From: Acidisphaera sp.
GTDB taxonomy: Bacteria; Pseudomonadota; Alphaproteobacteria; Acetobacterales; Acetobacteraceae
DNA length: 64,000 bases
NCBI GenBank assembly: GCA_019240635.1
Contig: JAFAYA010000040.1
Location: forward strand, 1 to 64,000
Reading direction: 5' to 3'
Below the pieces are notes generated by a model. It was given only the letters and a program-made list of their open reading frames with translations. It was not told where the DNA came from and did no database searches. The position numbers and the translations under genes were made by a program. Below are positions 18,592 through 27,973 of the stretch, in pieces (positions within the stretch are counted from its first letter, which is position 1; each line of letters opens with the position of its first letter).

Positions 18592-19859
18592 TTCCTCAGG
18601 CCGAACAGGCGCCGGCGCGGCCGCTGCTCACGCAGCAGGTCCTTGCTCGACCCCATCGAGGAATCCAGCAGCCGGACGAAGGCCACTTCCCGCGCGAGGT
18701 CCACCAGCCCCTGGCGGAACGGTCCCTTCTGGCCGGCTTCGGGTTCGCCCATGCTGGCGGCGTTGCCGAGCTGGCGCGGCAGGTAGGGGATGCAGACGTC
18801 CGGCTTCATCTTCAGCGCCTGCTCGACCTGGGCGCGGCTCAGCCCTCCCGGCAGGCCGAGGCGGTTCAGTACCAGGACGGCGCGGCGCGGCTGCGTCGGC
18901 CCGCTCGGCAGGCCGAGCAGGCGCAGCGTCTCGCGCACCGCGGCGAGGGTGGGCTCCATCACCAGCACCCGCTGATGCGCGCCGTCCAGCAGGTCGCGGT
19001 AGAAGGCCAGCGGCGCGAACGGCACGTCGGCGACGACGAAGTTGTAGCGCCGGCGCAGCGCGTCCAGCAGCCGGCCCGCGGCTCCCGCCACATAGGTGGG
19101 CTGATCGCCCAGCCGCTCCTCCCCCGCCAGCACGTGCAGCCGGTCGGCCACCGGCTGGGCCGCACGCTCGACGAACAGCTCGTCGATGCGTTGCGGCGCC
19201 TCCACCGCCGTGCGCAGGCCGGAGCCGGTCTTCGCGTCCAGCAGCATCGCCGCGTTGCCGGTGTGCAGGTTGGGGTCGAGCAGCACCGTATGGCGGCGTG
19301 CCGCCACGCCGAAATACCAGGCGAGATGGGCCGCGATGGTGGTCGCGCCCACGCCGCCGCGGGCGCCGGTGACGGTCACCACCCGCCCGCCATGCACCGC
19401 CTCCTGCTGCGCCGCCTGCGGCTGCACCAGCGGCCCGAAATAGCGCGCCACCATGTCGCGGGTCAGCGGCTTGTACAGGTATTCGAGGGCGCCCAGCCCG
19501 CGCGTGACCTGCCGATAGAAGTTCACGTTCTCCTGGTCGCCGACCACCAGCACGCGGACGTCCGGCTCGACGACATCCGAGAGGTTGGCGAGCGCGGTCA
19601 GCGGCTGCTCCTCGCCCGACACGTCGACGATCAGGATTTTTGGCGTCGGCGTCTTGTGCAGCGTCGCGACCGCCGCGCGCACGTTGCCACGGCGCACGTC
19701 CAGACCCTGGGGTGCCGCGTCCACCAGGACCTCGCGCAGCACCGCCTCGGTCTCCGGGTCGGTGACGAAGGCGAGCAGGTACGGTCGGTCGTGCCGCCCG
19801 ACGGCGGAGGCTTCGACCGCCGGCGCGGCGCCGGCGGAGAGAACGTCGTTGTCGGCCAT
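18588..19859 (-). CDS. cpaE: CpaE/TadZ-like pilus localisation ATPase
   Basis: Receiver-like N-terminus plus VVTVTGARGGVGATTIAAHLAWYFG deviant Walker A. Confidence 0.88.
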   Translation of the reverse strand: MADNDVLSAGAAPAVEASAVGRHDRPYLLAFVTDPETEAVLREVLVDAAPQGLDVRRGNVRAAVATLHKTPTPKILIVDVSGEEQPLTALANLSDVVEPDVRVLVVGDQENVNFYRQVTRGLGALEYLYKPLTRDMVARYFGPLVQPQAAQQEAVHGGRVVTVTGARGGVGATTIAAHLAWYFGVAARRHTVLLDPNLHTGNAAMLLDAKTGSGLRTAVEAPQRIDELFVERAAQPVADRLHVLAGEERLGDQPTYVAGAAGRLLDALRRRYNFVVADVPFAPLAFYRDLLDGAHQRVLVMEPTLAAVRETLRLLGLPSGPTQPRRAVLVLNRLGLPGGLSRAQVEQALKMKPDVCIPYLPRQLGNAASMGEPEAGQKGPFRQGLVDLAREVAFVRLLDSSMGSSKDLLREQRPRRRLFGLRK

Positions 19860-20200
19860 CAGGGTGCCTGCTCCGCGCCGCCGCCGGAGGACGAGCCGCC
19901 GCCACCGCCGCCGCCGCCGATCTGCACGATCGAGGTGTCCGGCAGCGCCTTGACCTGGTCGCGCCGCAGCCGCCCAACGGCGGCGGCGGCGGCCTGCCCG
20001 TCCGCGCCGGGCATGCCGCGGCCACGGGCGAAGTCCAGCGGATTGGCCGCCTCGGCGGCGCGGTCGATCGTGTTCGCCTGGTTCGGGCGCCACAGCCCCG
20101 GCGCCTTGTAGGGATCGGTGATGTCGCAGCCCGCCAGCGCGATCGGCGCCAGCAGGGCGACGGGGAGCAGCACCCTGACCGTCATGGCTCGGGCCATCAT
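19859..20200 (-). CDS. cpaD: Short CpaD-like pilus lipoprotein (113 aa)
   Basis: LAPIALAGCDITDPYKAPGLWRPNQANTIDRAAEAANPLDF lipobox; position between CpaC and CpaE; poly-Gly tail. Confidence 0.65.
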   Translation of the reverse strand: MMARAMTVRVLLPVALLAPIALAGCDITDPYKAPGLWRPNQANTIDRAAEAANPLDFARGRGMPGADGQAAAAAVGRLRRDQVKALPDTSIVQIGGGGGGGGSSSGGGAEQAP

Positions 20201-20211
20201 GGCTCGCCCCC

Positions 20212-21744
20212 TCACTGCACGATAAATCCAGCCGAGCCCGGGATGCGCGCGACCGCCCGCGTCGCCCGCGTCGGCGGCCCGCCGCCGATCTGGCGCAGCA
20301 GCAGCAGCCGCTCGAGATCGTTCGGCACGACGTAGCCGTCGGTCGGCAGGCTCACCGCACTCGGACTGCTGATCGGATTGACGACGTAGGGCGTCACCAC
20401 GATCACCAGCTCGGTCTCGTTGCGCTGGAAGCTGCTCGACCGGAACAGCGCGCCGATGATCGGAATTTCGCCCAGCCACGGCAGCGCGTTGGCGTCCTGC
20501 GTCGTGGTGTCGGAGAGCAGGCCGGCGATGGCGAAGGTCTGGCCGCTGCCGAGCGTCACCGTGGTGTCGGCGCGCCGCACCGTCAGTGCCGGGATCTGCA
20601 GGCTGGCGTTGCCGGCCTGCAGCTGCACCGCGCCCTGGCTGGTAAGCTGGCTCACCTCCGGCCGCACGCGCAGGCTGATGCGCCCGTCGCTCAGCACCGT
20701 CGGCACGAAGGCCAGCGAGATGCCGTACTGCTTGAACTCGACCGAAACCTCGTTGTTCTGCTGGCTGATCGGGATCGGGAACTCGCCGCCGACCAGGAAG
20801 CTCGCGGTCTCGCCGCTCATCGCGGTCAGGGTCGGCTCGGCCAGCACATGCACCAGCTCGTCGGTCGCCAGCGCGTCGATGATGGTGCTGAGGTTGACGC
20901 CCTTGTTGGCGTACGACACGCCGATCGCCGTCGCCGCCGTCGCCGCCGTCGCCAGGCCGTTGCTGGTCGCGGCGCTCAGCGCGTATTTGCCGATCGTGCC
21001 CATCGCCGTCCAGTTCACGCCGAGCTCGCGCACCACCGAGCGCGACATCTCGGCGATGCGCACGCGCAGGCTGACCTGCACCGGCGCGGTGACCGCGAGC
21101 TGGTTGCTCAGCGTCTGGTGCGGCTGGAGGTAGCCGCGCACGATCGACGCCGCCTCGTCGGCCTGGCCGGGACTGGCGACGCTGCCGGTCAGCGCGAGGC
21201 CGTTCGGCGTCGCCTGCACGCGCACGTTGCTGCCCGGCAGCTGGCGGCGCAGCGTCGTGCCGACCTCGGCGGCGGCGTAGCTGGACGGCCGCACCGTCAC
21301 CTCATACTGGGCGATGATCTTGCCGGCGGAATCCATCGCCGCCACCGTCGTCCGCCCGGGTGCGACGCCGAACACGAACAGGCTGGTCGGGCTGGCCGGC
21401 CGCACCTCCACCACCTTGGGATCGGCGGCGAACACGCTGGCGGCGGCGCCGGCGAGGTTGACCACCTGCCCGCTGCCGGCCTCGATCGACACGCCGCGGC
21501 CGGACGGCGAGATCGAGTTGCGGCGCGCCGGCGCGAAGTCGGCGGGCGGCAATCCCGGTGCCGCGCCGAGGGCCGGGGCGCTGGGCGGGGGGCTGGTGAG
21601 CGGGGTAGCCGGAGCACTCGCCGGGTCACCCGCCGGGTCACCCGCCGTCGTGGGGCTCGCCGCGGCGGCGGCGGTCTGGGCGCGGGCCGGCGCCAGCGGC
21701 GCCAGCGCGAGCAGCAGCAGGACGGCGTGTCGCGCGCATGTCAT
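20212..21744 (-). CDS. cpaC: Secretin, type II/III secretion system protein (CpaC/RcpA)
   Basis: VSIEAGSGQVVNLAGAAASVFAADPKVVEV; VHVLAEPTLTAMSGETASFLVGGEFPIP. Confidence 0.93.
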   Translation of the reverse strand: MTCARHAVLLLLALAPLAPARAQTAAAAASPTTAGDPAGDPASAPATPLTSPPPSAPALGAAPGLPPADFAPARRNSISPSGRGVSIEAGSGQVVNLAGAAASVFAADPKVVEVRPASPTSLFVFGVAPGRTTVAAMDSAGKIIAQYEVTVRPSSYAAAEVGTTLRRQLPGSNVRVQATPNGLALTGSVASPGQADEAASIVRGYLQPHQTLSNQLAVTAPVQVSLRVRIAEMSRSVVRELGVNWTAMGTIGKYALSAATSNGLATAATAATAIGVSYANKGVNLSTIIDALATDELVHVLAEPTLTAMSGETASFLVGGEFPIPISQQNNEVSVEFKQYGISLAFVPTVLSDGRISLRVRPEVSQLTSQGAVQLQAGNASLQIPALTVRRADTTVTLGSGQTFAIAGLLSDTTTQDANALPWLGEIPIIGALFRSSSFQRNETELVIVVTPYVVNPISSPSAVSLPTDGYVVPNDLERLLLLRQIGGGPPTRATRAVARIPGSAGFIVQ

Positions 21745-22625
21745 TGGAAATGGAATTCCTTTCCATCCTGGTTGCCGGTGAACACCTTCACGGTGCCGGC
21801 TCCGCCGCCGTTCTGGCGGGTCTCGTTCAGGGCGGGCGAAACGTCGCCCGCCCAGGTGATGACGGGCGCCACCGGGCCGGGCGTGGCCGGCGCGCCGGCC
21901 ACGAGCGACGCGGCCGGGCCGTGCTCGGCCGAGCGCACGACCAGCGACAGCGGCCCGAGCTTGGCGGCGACCGTCACCTCCTCGGCCTGCGGCCCGGTGA
22001 CCTCCAGGGTGGCGGTCCGCGCGGTCCGCTGGTCGGAGCCCTCGGGCGAAACCCCCTGCACGAGCTGCTGGTCGATGGCGATCACCCGCACGTCCGCCAG
22101 CACCGTCTCGCTGGCGATGCGCCGGCCGAGCGGCGCGTTCGGCTGATCGATCGTCTGCGTCAGGATCAGGTCCACCCGGTCGCCCGGCCAGATCAGCCCC
22201 GCACTGCCGCTGATGGCGTCCACGCCGACGGTGATCGCGCGCATGTTCGGGCCGAGCACCGCGGCGAGGAAGCCGTGGTCGCCCGGGCGCATCACGTCGG
22301 TCGGCAGCAGCGGATCGCCGGCACTCAGGCTGCGCCGCACCATCGCGCCGAGCAGGCTGGTGCGCGCCGCCGGCGTATCGGCGCTGGCGCCCACCGGTAC
22401 CTGCGGCTGGTCGATATCCGCCGAGCCCATGTCGTCGGGCTTGAGCAGGCTGCCGGCGCGCAGCGGATGCGCGGCGACGAGCACCTTCTCCTTCACCGGC
22501 GGCGCCGGCGCCGCCGGCTGGTGCATCGCCGCGGTCGGCGGCGGCCGGGTGCTCAGGTAGGCGACCGTGCCGAAGCCGCCCAGACCGAGCGCCATCAAGG
22601 CGAACAGGGCGATGCGCAGCAGCAT
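21741..22625 (-). CDS. cpaB: Flp pilus assembly protein CpaB (RcpC)
   Basis: KEKVLVAAHPLRAGSLLKPDDMG (SAF-like); AITVGVDAISGSAGLIWPGDRVDLILTQ. Confidence 0.9.
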   Translation of the reverse strand: MLLRIALFALMALGLGGFGTVAYLSTRPPPTAAMHQPAAPAPPVKEKVLVAAHPLRAGSLLKPDDMGSADIDQPQVPVGASADTPAARTSLLGAMVRRSLSAGDPLLPTDVMRPGDHGFLAAVLGPNMRAITVGVDAISGSAGLIWPGDRVDLILTQTIDQPNAPLGRRIASETVLADVRVIAIDQQLVQGVSPEGSDQRTARTATLEVTGPQAEEVTVAAKLGPLSLVVRSAEHGPAASLVAGAPATPGPVAPVITWAGDVSPALNETRQNGGGAGTVKVFTGNQDGKEFHFQ

Positions 22626-22632
22626 GGCGGCC

Positions 22633-23229
22633 TCACCGGATCAGGAAGGTGAACAGGGCCCCGGCGGCGATCGCCGAGGCGTAGGGCAGCGAGAAGTGCC
22701 GGCGGATCCGCCGCTGCTCGACACGCAGGATGCGCGCCAGGCGCTTCGCCGGCCGCCCCGCGGCGGGCTTCGGCAGCACCCGGCCCAGCAGCAGATAGAC
22801 CGTGGCCAGCCCACCGCCGGCCAGCGCCACCGCGAGCAGCAGGTCCGGCACCAGCCGCGGCGGCACCAGCAGCGCCGCCGCGCCCAGCAGCTTCACGTCG
22901 CCGCCGCCCAGCCAGCCGCCGCGCCAGCACAGCGCCGCCGCGGCGAACACCGCCGCCCCGGCGCCGAGTGCGCCCAGCGCCTGGCCCGCCAGCGCCTGCA
23001 GCGCCAGCCCGACCCCCGCCAGCGCCAGCGACAGCCCGTTGCCGACCACGCGCGCCGCCACGTCCTGCGCGGCGGCACCGATCAGCAGCGCCGCCGCGAG
23101 ACAGTCCAAGGCGATGGCGAGGCCGCCGCTCACCGCCGCGCCCCGCCCGCCGCGTTCGTGCCGGCGGAGGCGCCGATGTGCGGCTGCCCCAGACCCGGCG
23201 TCGTGATCCCGTGCTGTTTCATCGGGCAC
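22633..23229 (-). CDS. cpaA: Prepilin peptidase CpaA (A24 family); start may be internal
   Basis: ALCWRGGWLGGGDVKLLGAAALLVPP contains the GGGDVK motif. Confidence 0.88.
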   Translation of the reverse strand: MPDETARDHDAGSGAAAHRRLRRHERGGRGAAVSGGLAIALDCLAAALLIGAAAQDVAARVVGNGLSLALAGVGLALQALAGQALGALGAGAAVFAAAALCWRGGWLGGGDVKLLGAAALLVPPRLVPDLLLAVALAGGGLATVYLLLGRVLPKPAAGRPAKRLARILRVEQRRIRRHFSLPYASAIAAGALFTFLIR

Positions 23230-23316
23230 CCGTTTTGGCCGGCCGTCCTGGACCGGACCCGTGGCGGCACCGTGCCGGCCGCTGCGCCCGCCCCGGCGGC
23301 GCGCCGGAAGTTGCGG

Positions 23317-23490
23317 CTAGATTTGTCCGCCGATCGTCGTGAACTTCGAGCTCAGGCTGGTGCCGAGCTGCGACACCGCGGTCACGATCACCGCAGCGAT
23401 CAGCGCCGCGATCAGGCCGTATTCGAGCGCGGTCACCGCTCGCGTATCGGTCTTCAGCTCAAGCCACGCCTTGACGTATTCGATCATCAT
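23317..23490 (-). CDS. flp: Flp family type IVb pilin (57 aa), absent from supplied ORF list
   Basis: Manual reverse translation MMIEYVKAWLELKTDTRAVTALEYGLIAALIAAVIVTAVSQLGTSLSSKFTTIGGQI*; TALEYGLIAALIA is the Flp processing/hydrophobic signature. Confidence 0.93.
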   Translation of the reverse strand: MMIEYVKAWLELKTDTRAVTALEYGLIAALIAAVIVTAVSQLGTSLSSKFTTIGGQI

Positions 23491-23656
23491 CCTGCTCCTT
23501 CGTCCGCACGGCGCCTCGCGCGCTCGCGTGCATTGTTGCCGACGGACTACCGGCGGATTGGTCCGGAAAGAGGACTTTCCTGTTTCCCGACGCGGCCCCG
23601 TCCATTGCAGAACACCACATCCGCCCTTGCAAAACCGTTAACCCGGTTTCGGCTTT

Positions 23657-24427
23657 TCAGCCCGGCCCCGCCGGGGTGAAAACCCGCGGCAGCCGGCCCG
23701 CGCCGCCCGGCCCGGACGCGCGCGAAACCGGCGGGCTGGACGGCGTGTACACGGCAACCGCGGCGGCCCGCGCCGAGATCATGATCACGAAGGGATCGGC
23801 CGGCGGGCTCCGCGGCGCGACGCCGCCAGCGGGGTGCCAGCCGAAGGCGACGCGCTCGCCGTGCCAGTCTGCCGCCACCATGCGCTGATACGGCTCGCCC
23901 CGCTCCGGCACCGCGGAGTGGTAGAGCGCGACCGCCGTGTCCCAGCCGCCGCTCCGCGCATAGAGGCTGCTGAGAAACGCCGCCGCCGCCTGCGCATTGG
24001 CGTCGGGGTCGAAGGCCTGCGCGAGGCTGGCGAAGGCGTCGGGATGGTAGAACAGGTTCATCTGGAAGCAGCCGACATCGATCGACTGCACGCCCTGCGA
24101 GCGCAGCGCCTGCACCGCCGCGATCGCCTCCGCTGCGGAGGCGGCATAGCGCCCCTGGCCGGCGGCGTTGATCGCCCAGGGCCACGCATCCACCCGCCCG
24201 GCGGCGGCGTCGTAGCGCCCGCTCTCGACATGGCCGATCGCGTCCAGCAGGCCGCCCGGCAGGCCCCAGGCGCGCTCCGCGTCGGCCGCCGCGTCGTGGC
24301 AGGTTCGCCCCGCTCCGCTCGCCGCCACCTGGCCGGCCACCAGCCCCCCGGCCACCGCATCCGCGGTGCGCACGAGCAGCACGAGGGACAGGAGCGCGCC
24401 GAGGCGCCAGGCCGGGCTGCGGGGCAT
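23657..24427 (-). CDS. Lytic transglycosylase (SLT domain)
   Basis: AWGLPGGLLDAIGHVESGRYD...SIDVGCFQMNLFYHPDAFAS...ALYHSAVPERGEPYQRMV. Confidence 0.9.
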   Translation of the reverse strand: MPRSPAWRLGALLSLVLLVRTADAVAGGLVAGQVAASGAGRTCHDAAADAERAWGLPGGLLDAIGHVESGRYDAAAGRVDAWPWAINAAGQGRYAASAAEAIAAVQALRSQGVQSIDVGCFQMNLFYHPDAFASLAQAFDPDANAQAAAAFLSSLYARSGGWDTAVALYHSAVPERGEPYQRMVAADWHGERVAFGWHPAGGVAPRSPPADPFVIMISARAAAVAVYTPSSPPVSRASGPGGAGRLPRVFTPAGPG

Positions 24428-24855
24428 CAGTTCTGGATCGTGCCCACCGCCTGCGCGGTGAGCGTGATCGCGGCGAAATGCGCGATCGTCGTCATCGGCG
24501 CCCAGGAATAGCTCGCCTGCACGGTCACTTGGCTGCCCGGCGCGTTGCTGCTGCCGGCGTAGGTGACCGTGACCGTGCAGCTCTGCGCATCCGCCGCCCC
24601 CAGCACCGGGGTGACCGCCGCGGTGAAGGCGCTCTGCACGGCGGTCGTGCTGGAGGGGGAGGACGGGCTGCTCGAACTCGAGCCGTGCACGACGGCGTAG
24701 CGCGCCGCCTTGATCACCCCGAGATTGAGCGCGTGCTCGGCGGAGAACAGGCGCCCGAGATCGACCATGCCCATCACCAGGATCAGGAAGGTCAGCGTCG
24801 TGACGGCGAACTCCACGGCCGCCGCGCCGCGCCGGTCGCGCGCCAGGCGGCGCAT
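24427..24855 (-). CDS. TadE-like pilus assembly protein
   Basis: MRRLARDRRGAAAVEFAVTTLTFLILVMGMVDLGRLFSAEHALNLGVIKAARYAV. Confidence 0.87.
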   Translation of the reverse strand: MRRLARDRRGAAAVEFAVTTLTFLILVMGMVDLGRLFSAEHALNLGVIKAARYAVVHGSSSSSPSSPSSTTAVQSAFTAAVTPVLGAADAQSCTVTVTYAGSSNAPGSQVTVQASYSWAPMTTIAHFAAITLTAQAVGTIQN

Positions 24856-24881
24856 CGGGCCGCGTCCGCGGGGGGCGGGGG

Positions 24882-25337
24882 TCACTGGATGCGGAAGGTG
24901 CCGGATGCCGACAGCGTCATCGGCGATTGGAAGATCGGCGTCGGCACCGGCAGGCTCAGCGCGGTGGTCGCGGTGAGCGTCACGTAGGTCGCCAGCACCT
25001 TGGGCGATGTGCAGCTGCCGGTACAGGCGACCGCGGTCGGGCTGGTCGCGGTGGCGGTGACGCAGTAGCAGGCGAGCGCCGCACTCGCCGTCAGCGCCGG
25101 CGTGCCGCCGCCGTAGCCGGTCTGCGCGGCGGACTGGATGTTGGCGGCGGTCGCCGAACCGCCGATGTTCCAGGCGTATTGCGCCGCCGCCTGCAGCGCC
25201 CGGTCGAGCCGCGCCTGCGTCGTCATGATCATGCCGACATCGATGGCGCCCATGCAGAGCGGCGCCAGTACGTACGCGACCACCAGCGCCGTCTCGACGC
25301 TGACGCTGCCCGACCTGCTGGTGCGCAGCCACCTCAC
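24882..25337 (-). CDS. TadE/TadF-like pilus assembly protein
   Basis: MRWLRTSRSGSVSVETALVVAYVLAPLCMGAIDVGMIMTTQARLDRALQAAAQYAW. Confidence 0.82.
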   Translation of the reverse strand: MRWLRTSRSGSVSVETALVVAYVLAPLCMGAIDVGMIMTTQARLDRALQAAAQYAWNIGGSATAANIQSAAQTGYGGGTPALTASAALACYCVTATATSPTAVACTGSCTSPKVLATYVTLTATTALSLPVPTPIFQSPMTLSASGTFRIQ

Positions 25338-26623
25338 TGCAGCAGCACGAGGCTGCCCGTGCCGGAGGAGCCGCTGCCCGACTGGCTGGTCGCCGCGGTG
25401 ATCGCGGCCGAGCCGGTGGCGTAGATGGTGCTGGCGACGACCGACATGGCGCTGCTCCCGGCGGCTTCGATCTTGGCGTTATTGCTGGCATTGAGGGCGC
25501 CGCACGCGGCGTAGAACGAGCCCGACAGCTCGAGCGTGCCGCCGCCGTTGAAGGTGTTGGCCGCGGTGTTGCTCGGGTCGGCGCAGGTCTGCCAGAACAC
25601 GATGCCGGCCGTCGCCCCGGTCGTCGGCGCGCTGATCGAAGTCGTGTTGGAGTAGTTGGTCCACTCCACCCCGCCGACCTCGGTCGTGCCGGTCAGCACG
25701 AAGGTCACGCCGGCGGCCGAGGTGATGTCGGCGTTGTTGAAGATCAGATTGCCGTTGACGACGTAGTAGACGCCGGGCGCGAAGGTATCGGTCGATCCGT
25801 TGCCGCCGATCGTCACGTCGCCGCACCAGATGTTCGCACTCTGGGTGAAGTTGTAGGTGCCGTAGGCCGTGAAGTTGTTCGTCGGGTTGTTGCAGCTCCC
25901 CGGGGTCGGCGCGGTCTTGCTGGCGAACGGATCCTGCTGCGCCGCGGCGCCCTGGCTGGTCTTGCCGCCAAGCGAGTTGCTGCCGCTGTTCGACTCGCTG
26001 ATCTGCCCGGAGGTGCCGACCGTGGTCGCCGAGACGGTGCCGCTGTTGAGGTAGATGGCGTTCGACGCCGTCGAGTTGGCGAAGATGCCGCACCCGGTGC
26101 CGGCGGTGATGCTGCCTGAGTTGTCCACGTCGATCGCGTCCTGCGCGGTCTTGCTGGTGGCGAGCACGCAGAGTGGGTTGGCGCTGCTCTGGCTGGAGCC
26201 GGCGGTCGCGCTCGCCGTCATCACCGGCGGGCTGCGCGAAAACACCGAGCTGAAGTAGGAGTTGGCGGTGCTGGTCAGCGTCACCGTGACCGATTGCTGG
26301 TTGGAGCCGACGCTGACCGTAATCGGCGTGGTCAGCGTGCCGACCAGCTTTCCGCCGGTGATGCCGTTCACCTCGGCGAGCCCGGCCGCCTGGTAGTCCG
26401 CCGTGGTCGCCGAGGCATCCGTCAGCAGCCGCCCGGCACCCAGCGCCGCCGCATCGGCCGCCAGCTGCAGCCGCTCGTATTGCCGGTACCATAAACCGGT
26501 GTCCACCGTGAGCCCGGCGAAGCCGACCATGGCCGGCGCCAGCAGGGCGGAGATGATGGCCGTGCCGCCACGCCGCTCGGCCAGCAGCCGTCGCAGGGAG
26601 CGGAGGAAGATGAGCGGAGACAT
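25334..26623 (-). CDS. TadG-like pilus assembly protein with long Ser/Thr/Asn-rich C-terminus
   Basis: RRGGTAIISALLAPAMVGFAGLTVDTGLWYRQYERLQLAADAAALGAGR. Confidence 0.85.
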   Translation of the reverse strand: MSPLIFLRSLRRLLAERRGGTAIISALLAPAMVGFAGLTVDTGLWYRQYERLQLAADAAALGAGRLLTDASATTADYQAAGLAEVNGITGGKLVGTLTTPITVSVGSNQQSVTVTLTSTANSYFSSVFSRSPPVMTASATAGSSQSSANPLCVLATSKTAQDAIDVDNSGSITAGTGCGIFANSTASNAIYLNSGTVSATTVGTSGQISESNSGSNSLGGKTSQGAAAQQDPFASKTAPTPGSCNNPTNNFTAYGTYNFTQSANIWCGDVTIGGNGSTDTFAPGVYYVVNGNLIFNNADITSAAGVTFVLTGTTEVGGVEWTNYSNTTSISAPTTGATAGIVFWQTCADPSNTAANTFNGGGTLELSGSFYAACGALNASNNAKIEAAGSSAMSVVASTIYATGSAAITAATSQSGSGSSGTGSLVLLQ

Positions 26624-26707
26624 CGCGCGCGATCCGTCCGGGACAGTGGGAACGTCCCAAGAATCGCACCAAATGATGAATCGCCCGTGTAAACATCGAT
26701 GCTCCTC

Positions 26708-27964
26708 TCATGTCCTGAGACGAACCGGCAACGCCCCGTCAGCCCGTTCCCAGCGCAACGGCCGCGCCTGCATCCACCGCTCCCGCCGGGCGTGGCCGAC
26801 GCAGAGCGCCAGCAGGCCGAGCGGCACCAGCGGCCCCACCCCGAGCGGTACGGCCATGCCGAGGCCGCGCGACACCAATGCGACCGCCGCGATCGCCGCG
26901 AAGGCCGGCTTCTCGCCTAGCAGGTAACCGCCCTGCCGCGCCTCGCGCACCAGCCAGGCGCCGGCGAGGGCGGCCAGCATCAGTTCGTAGAACAGCGCGA
27001 GCGGCACCGCGGCCAGCGTCGCCGCGAGCAGGCCGGCCGCCCGCACCGGCAGGCTGGCGCAGCACCGCCACAGCCAGGCGACGGTCGCCGCCGCGAGCAG
27101 GGCGGCGATGGCCTGCAGGCCGTAGGCAACGGAGGGCGACAGCCCAGCCAGCCGCGCCGCACCGAACACGCTGATCATGCCGGCGAAGCCGATCCGTCCG
27201 GACTGATAGAGTGCCGGCGCCGCGGCGAACGCGGCGAAGAACGCCCGCCAGCTGCCCAGCCCGAAGGCCAGCACCGAGAGCAGCACCAGCAGCGCGGCCG
27301 AGGCCGCCGCCGCGGCAAACGCCCGCCAGTGTCCGCCGGCCGCCAGCGCCACCGGCACCAGGACGCCGAAATGCGGCTTGTAGCAGAGCGCCCCGAAGCA
27401 CAGCCCGGCCAGCAGCGGCCGGCGGTCGACCAGCAGGGTAGCGAACCCGAACAGGCTCGCCGTCAGCAGCGCATTCTGGCCGATGCCGAGAGTCCAGGGC
27501 AGCGCCGGGAAGGCCAGCAGCGGCAGCATGTCGCGCCAGCCTTCCCGTCCGATGACCCGCCGGGCCACCGCCACGAACGCCGCGAGCGTGCCGACCGCGA
27601 ACAGCAGGAAGGCGGGCAGGTACGGCAGCCGGGCGAGCGGCGCACAAAGCAGCAGGAATACCGGCGGATAGTAGAAATAGTTGTAGGTGATCCCCGGCGC
27701 GGCGGCGCGCTGTTCGGCGGCGTAGTGGTCGGGCACGCTGTAGGCCAACTCGGGATGGCCGGCATCGGCGAGGTCGCCGGCGGCGTAGAAGCTGACGAAG
27801 TCGGTGCTCGCCGGCCGGTCCAGCCGCACGATCAGGCCATGCGTGCCCGCCACCATCACCGCGAGGGTGACGAGTTCGAGCCCGAGCAGGATGGCGCTCC
27901 AGGCGGCGACCCGCCGCCCGGTGAGCCACTCGTTGCCCAGCAGCAGGCGCAGCACGGCCGTCAT
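26708..27964 (-). CDS. GT87-like (DUF2029) polyprenol-linked glycosyltransferase, membrane protein
   Basis: DRPASTDFVSFYAAGDLADAGHPELAYSVPDHYAAEQ...YNYFYYPPVFLLLCAPLARLPY. Confidence 0.85.
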   Translation of the reverse strand: MTAVLRLLLGNEWLTGRRVAAWSAILLGLELVTLAVMVAGTHGLIVRLDRPASTDFVSFYAAGDLADAGHPELAYSVPDHYAAEQRAAAPGITYNYFYYPPVFLLLCAPLARLPYLPAFLLFAVGTLAAFVAVARRVIGREGWRDMLPLLAFPALPWTLGIGQNALLTASLFGFATLLVDRRPLLAGLCFGALCYKPHFGVLVPVALAAGGHWRAFAAAAASAALLVLLSVLAFGLGSWRAFFAAFAAAPALYQSGRIGFAGMISVFGAARLAGLSPSVAYGLQAIAALLAAATVAWLWRCCASLPVRAAGLLAATLAAVPLALFYELMLAALAGAWLVREARQGGYLLGEKPAFAAIAAVALVSRGLGMAVPLGVGPLVPLGLLALCVGHARRERWMQARPLRWERADGALPVRLRT

Positions 27965-27973
27965 GACGCGAGC

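Noticed and set aside
21597-21655. Tandem 12-mer GGGTCACCCGCC in the cpaC N-terminal region
   Set aside because: Explained as low-complexity Pro/Ala/Asp-rich linker coding (AGDPAGDPASAPATP).
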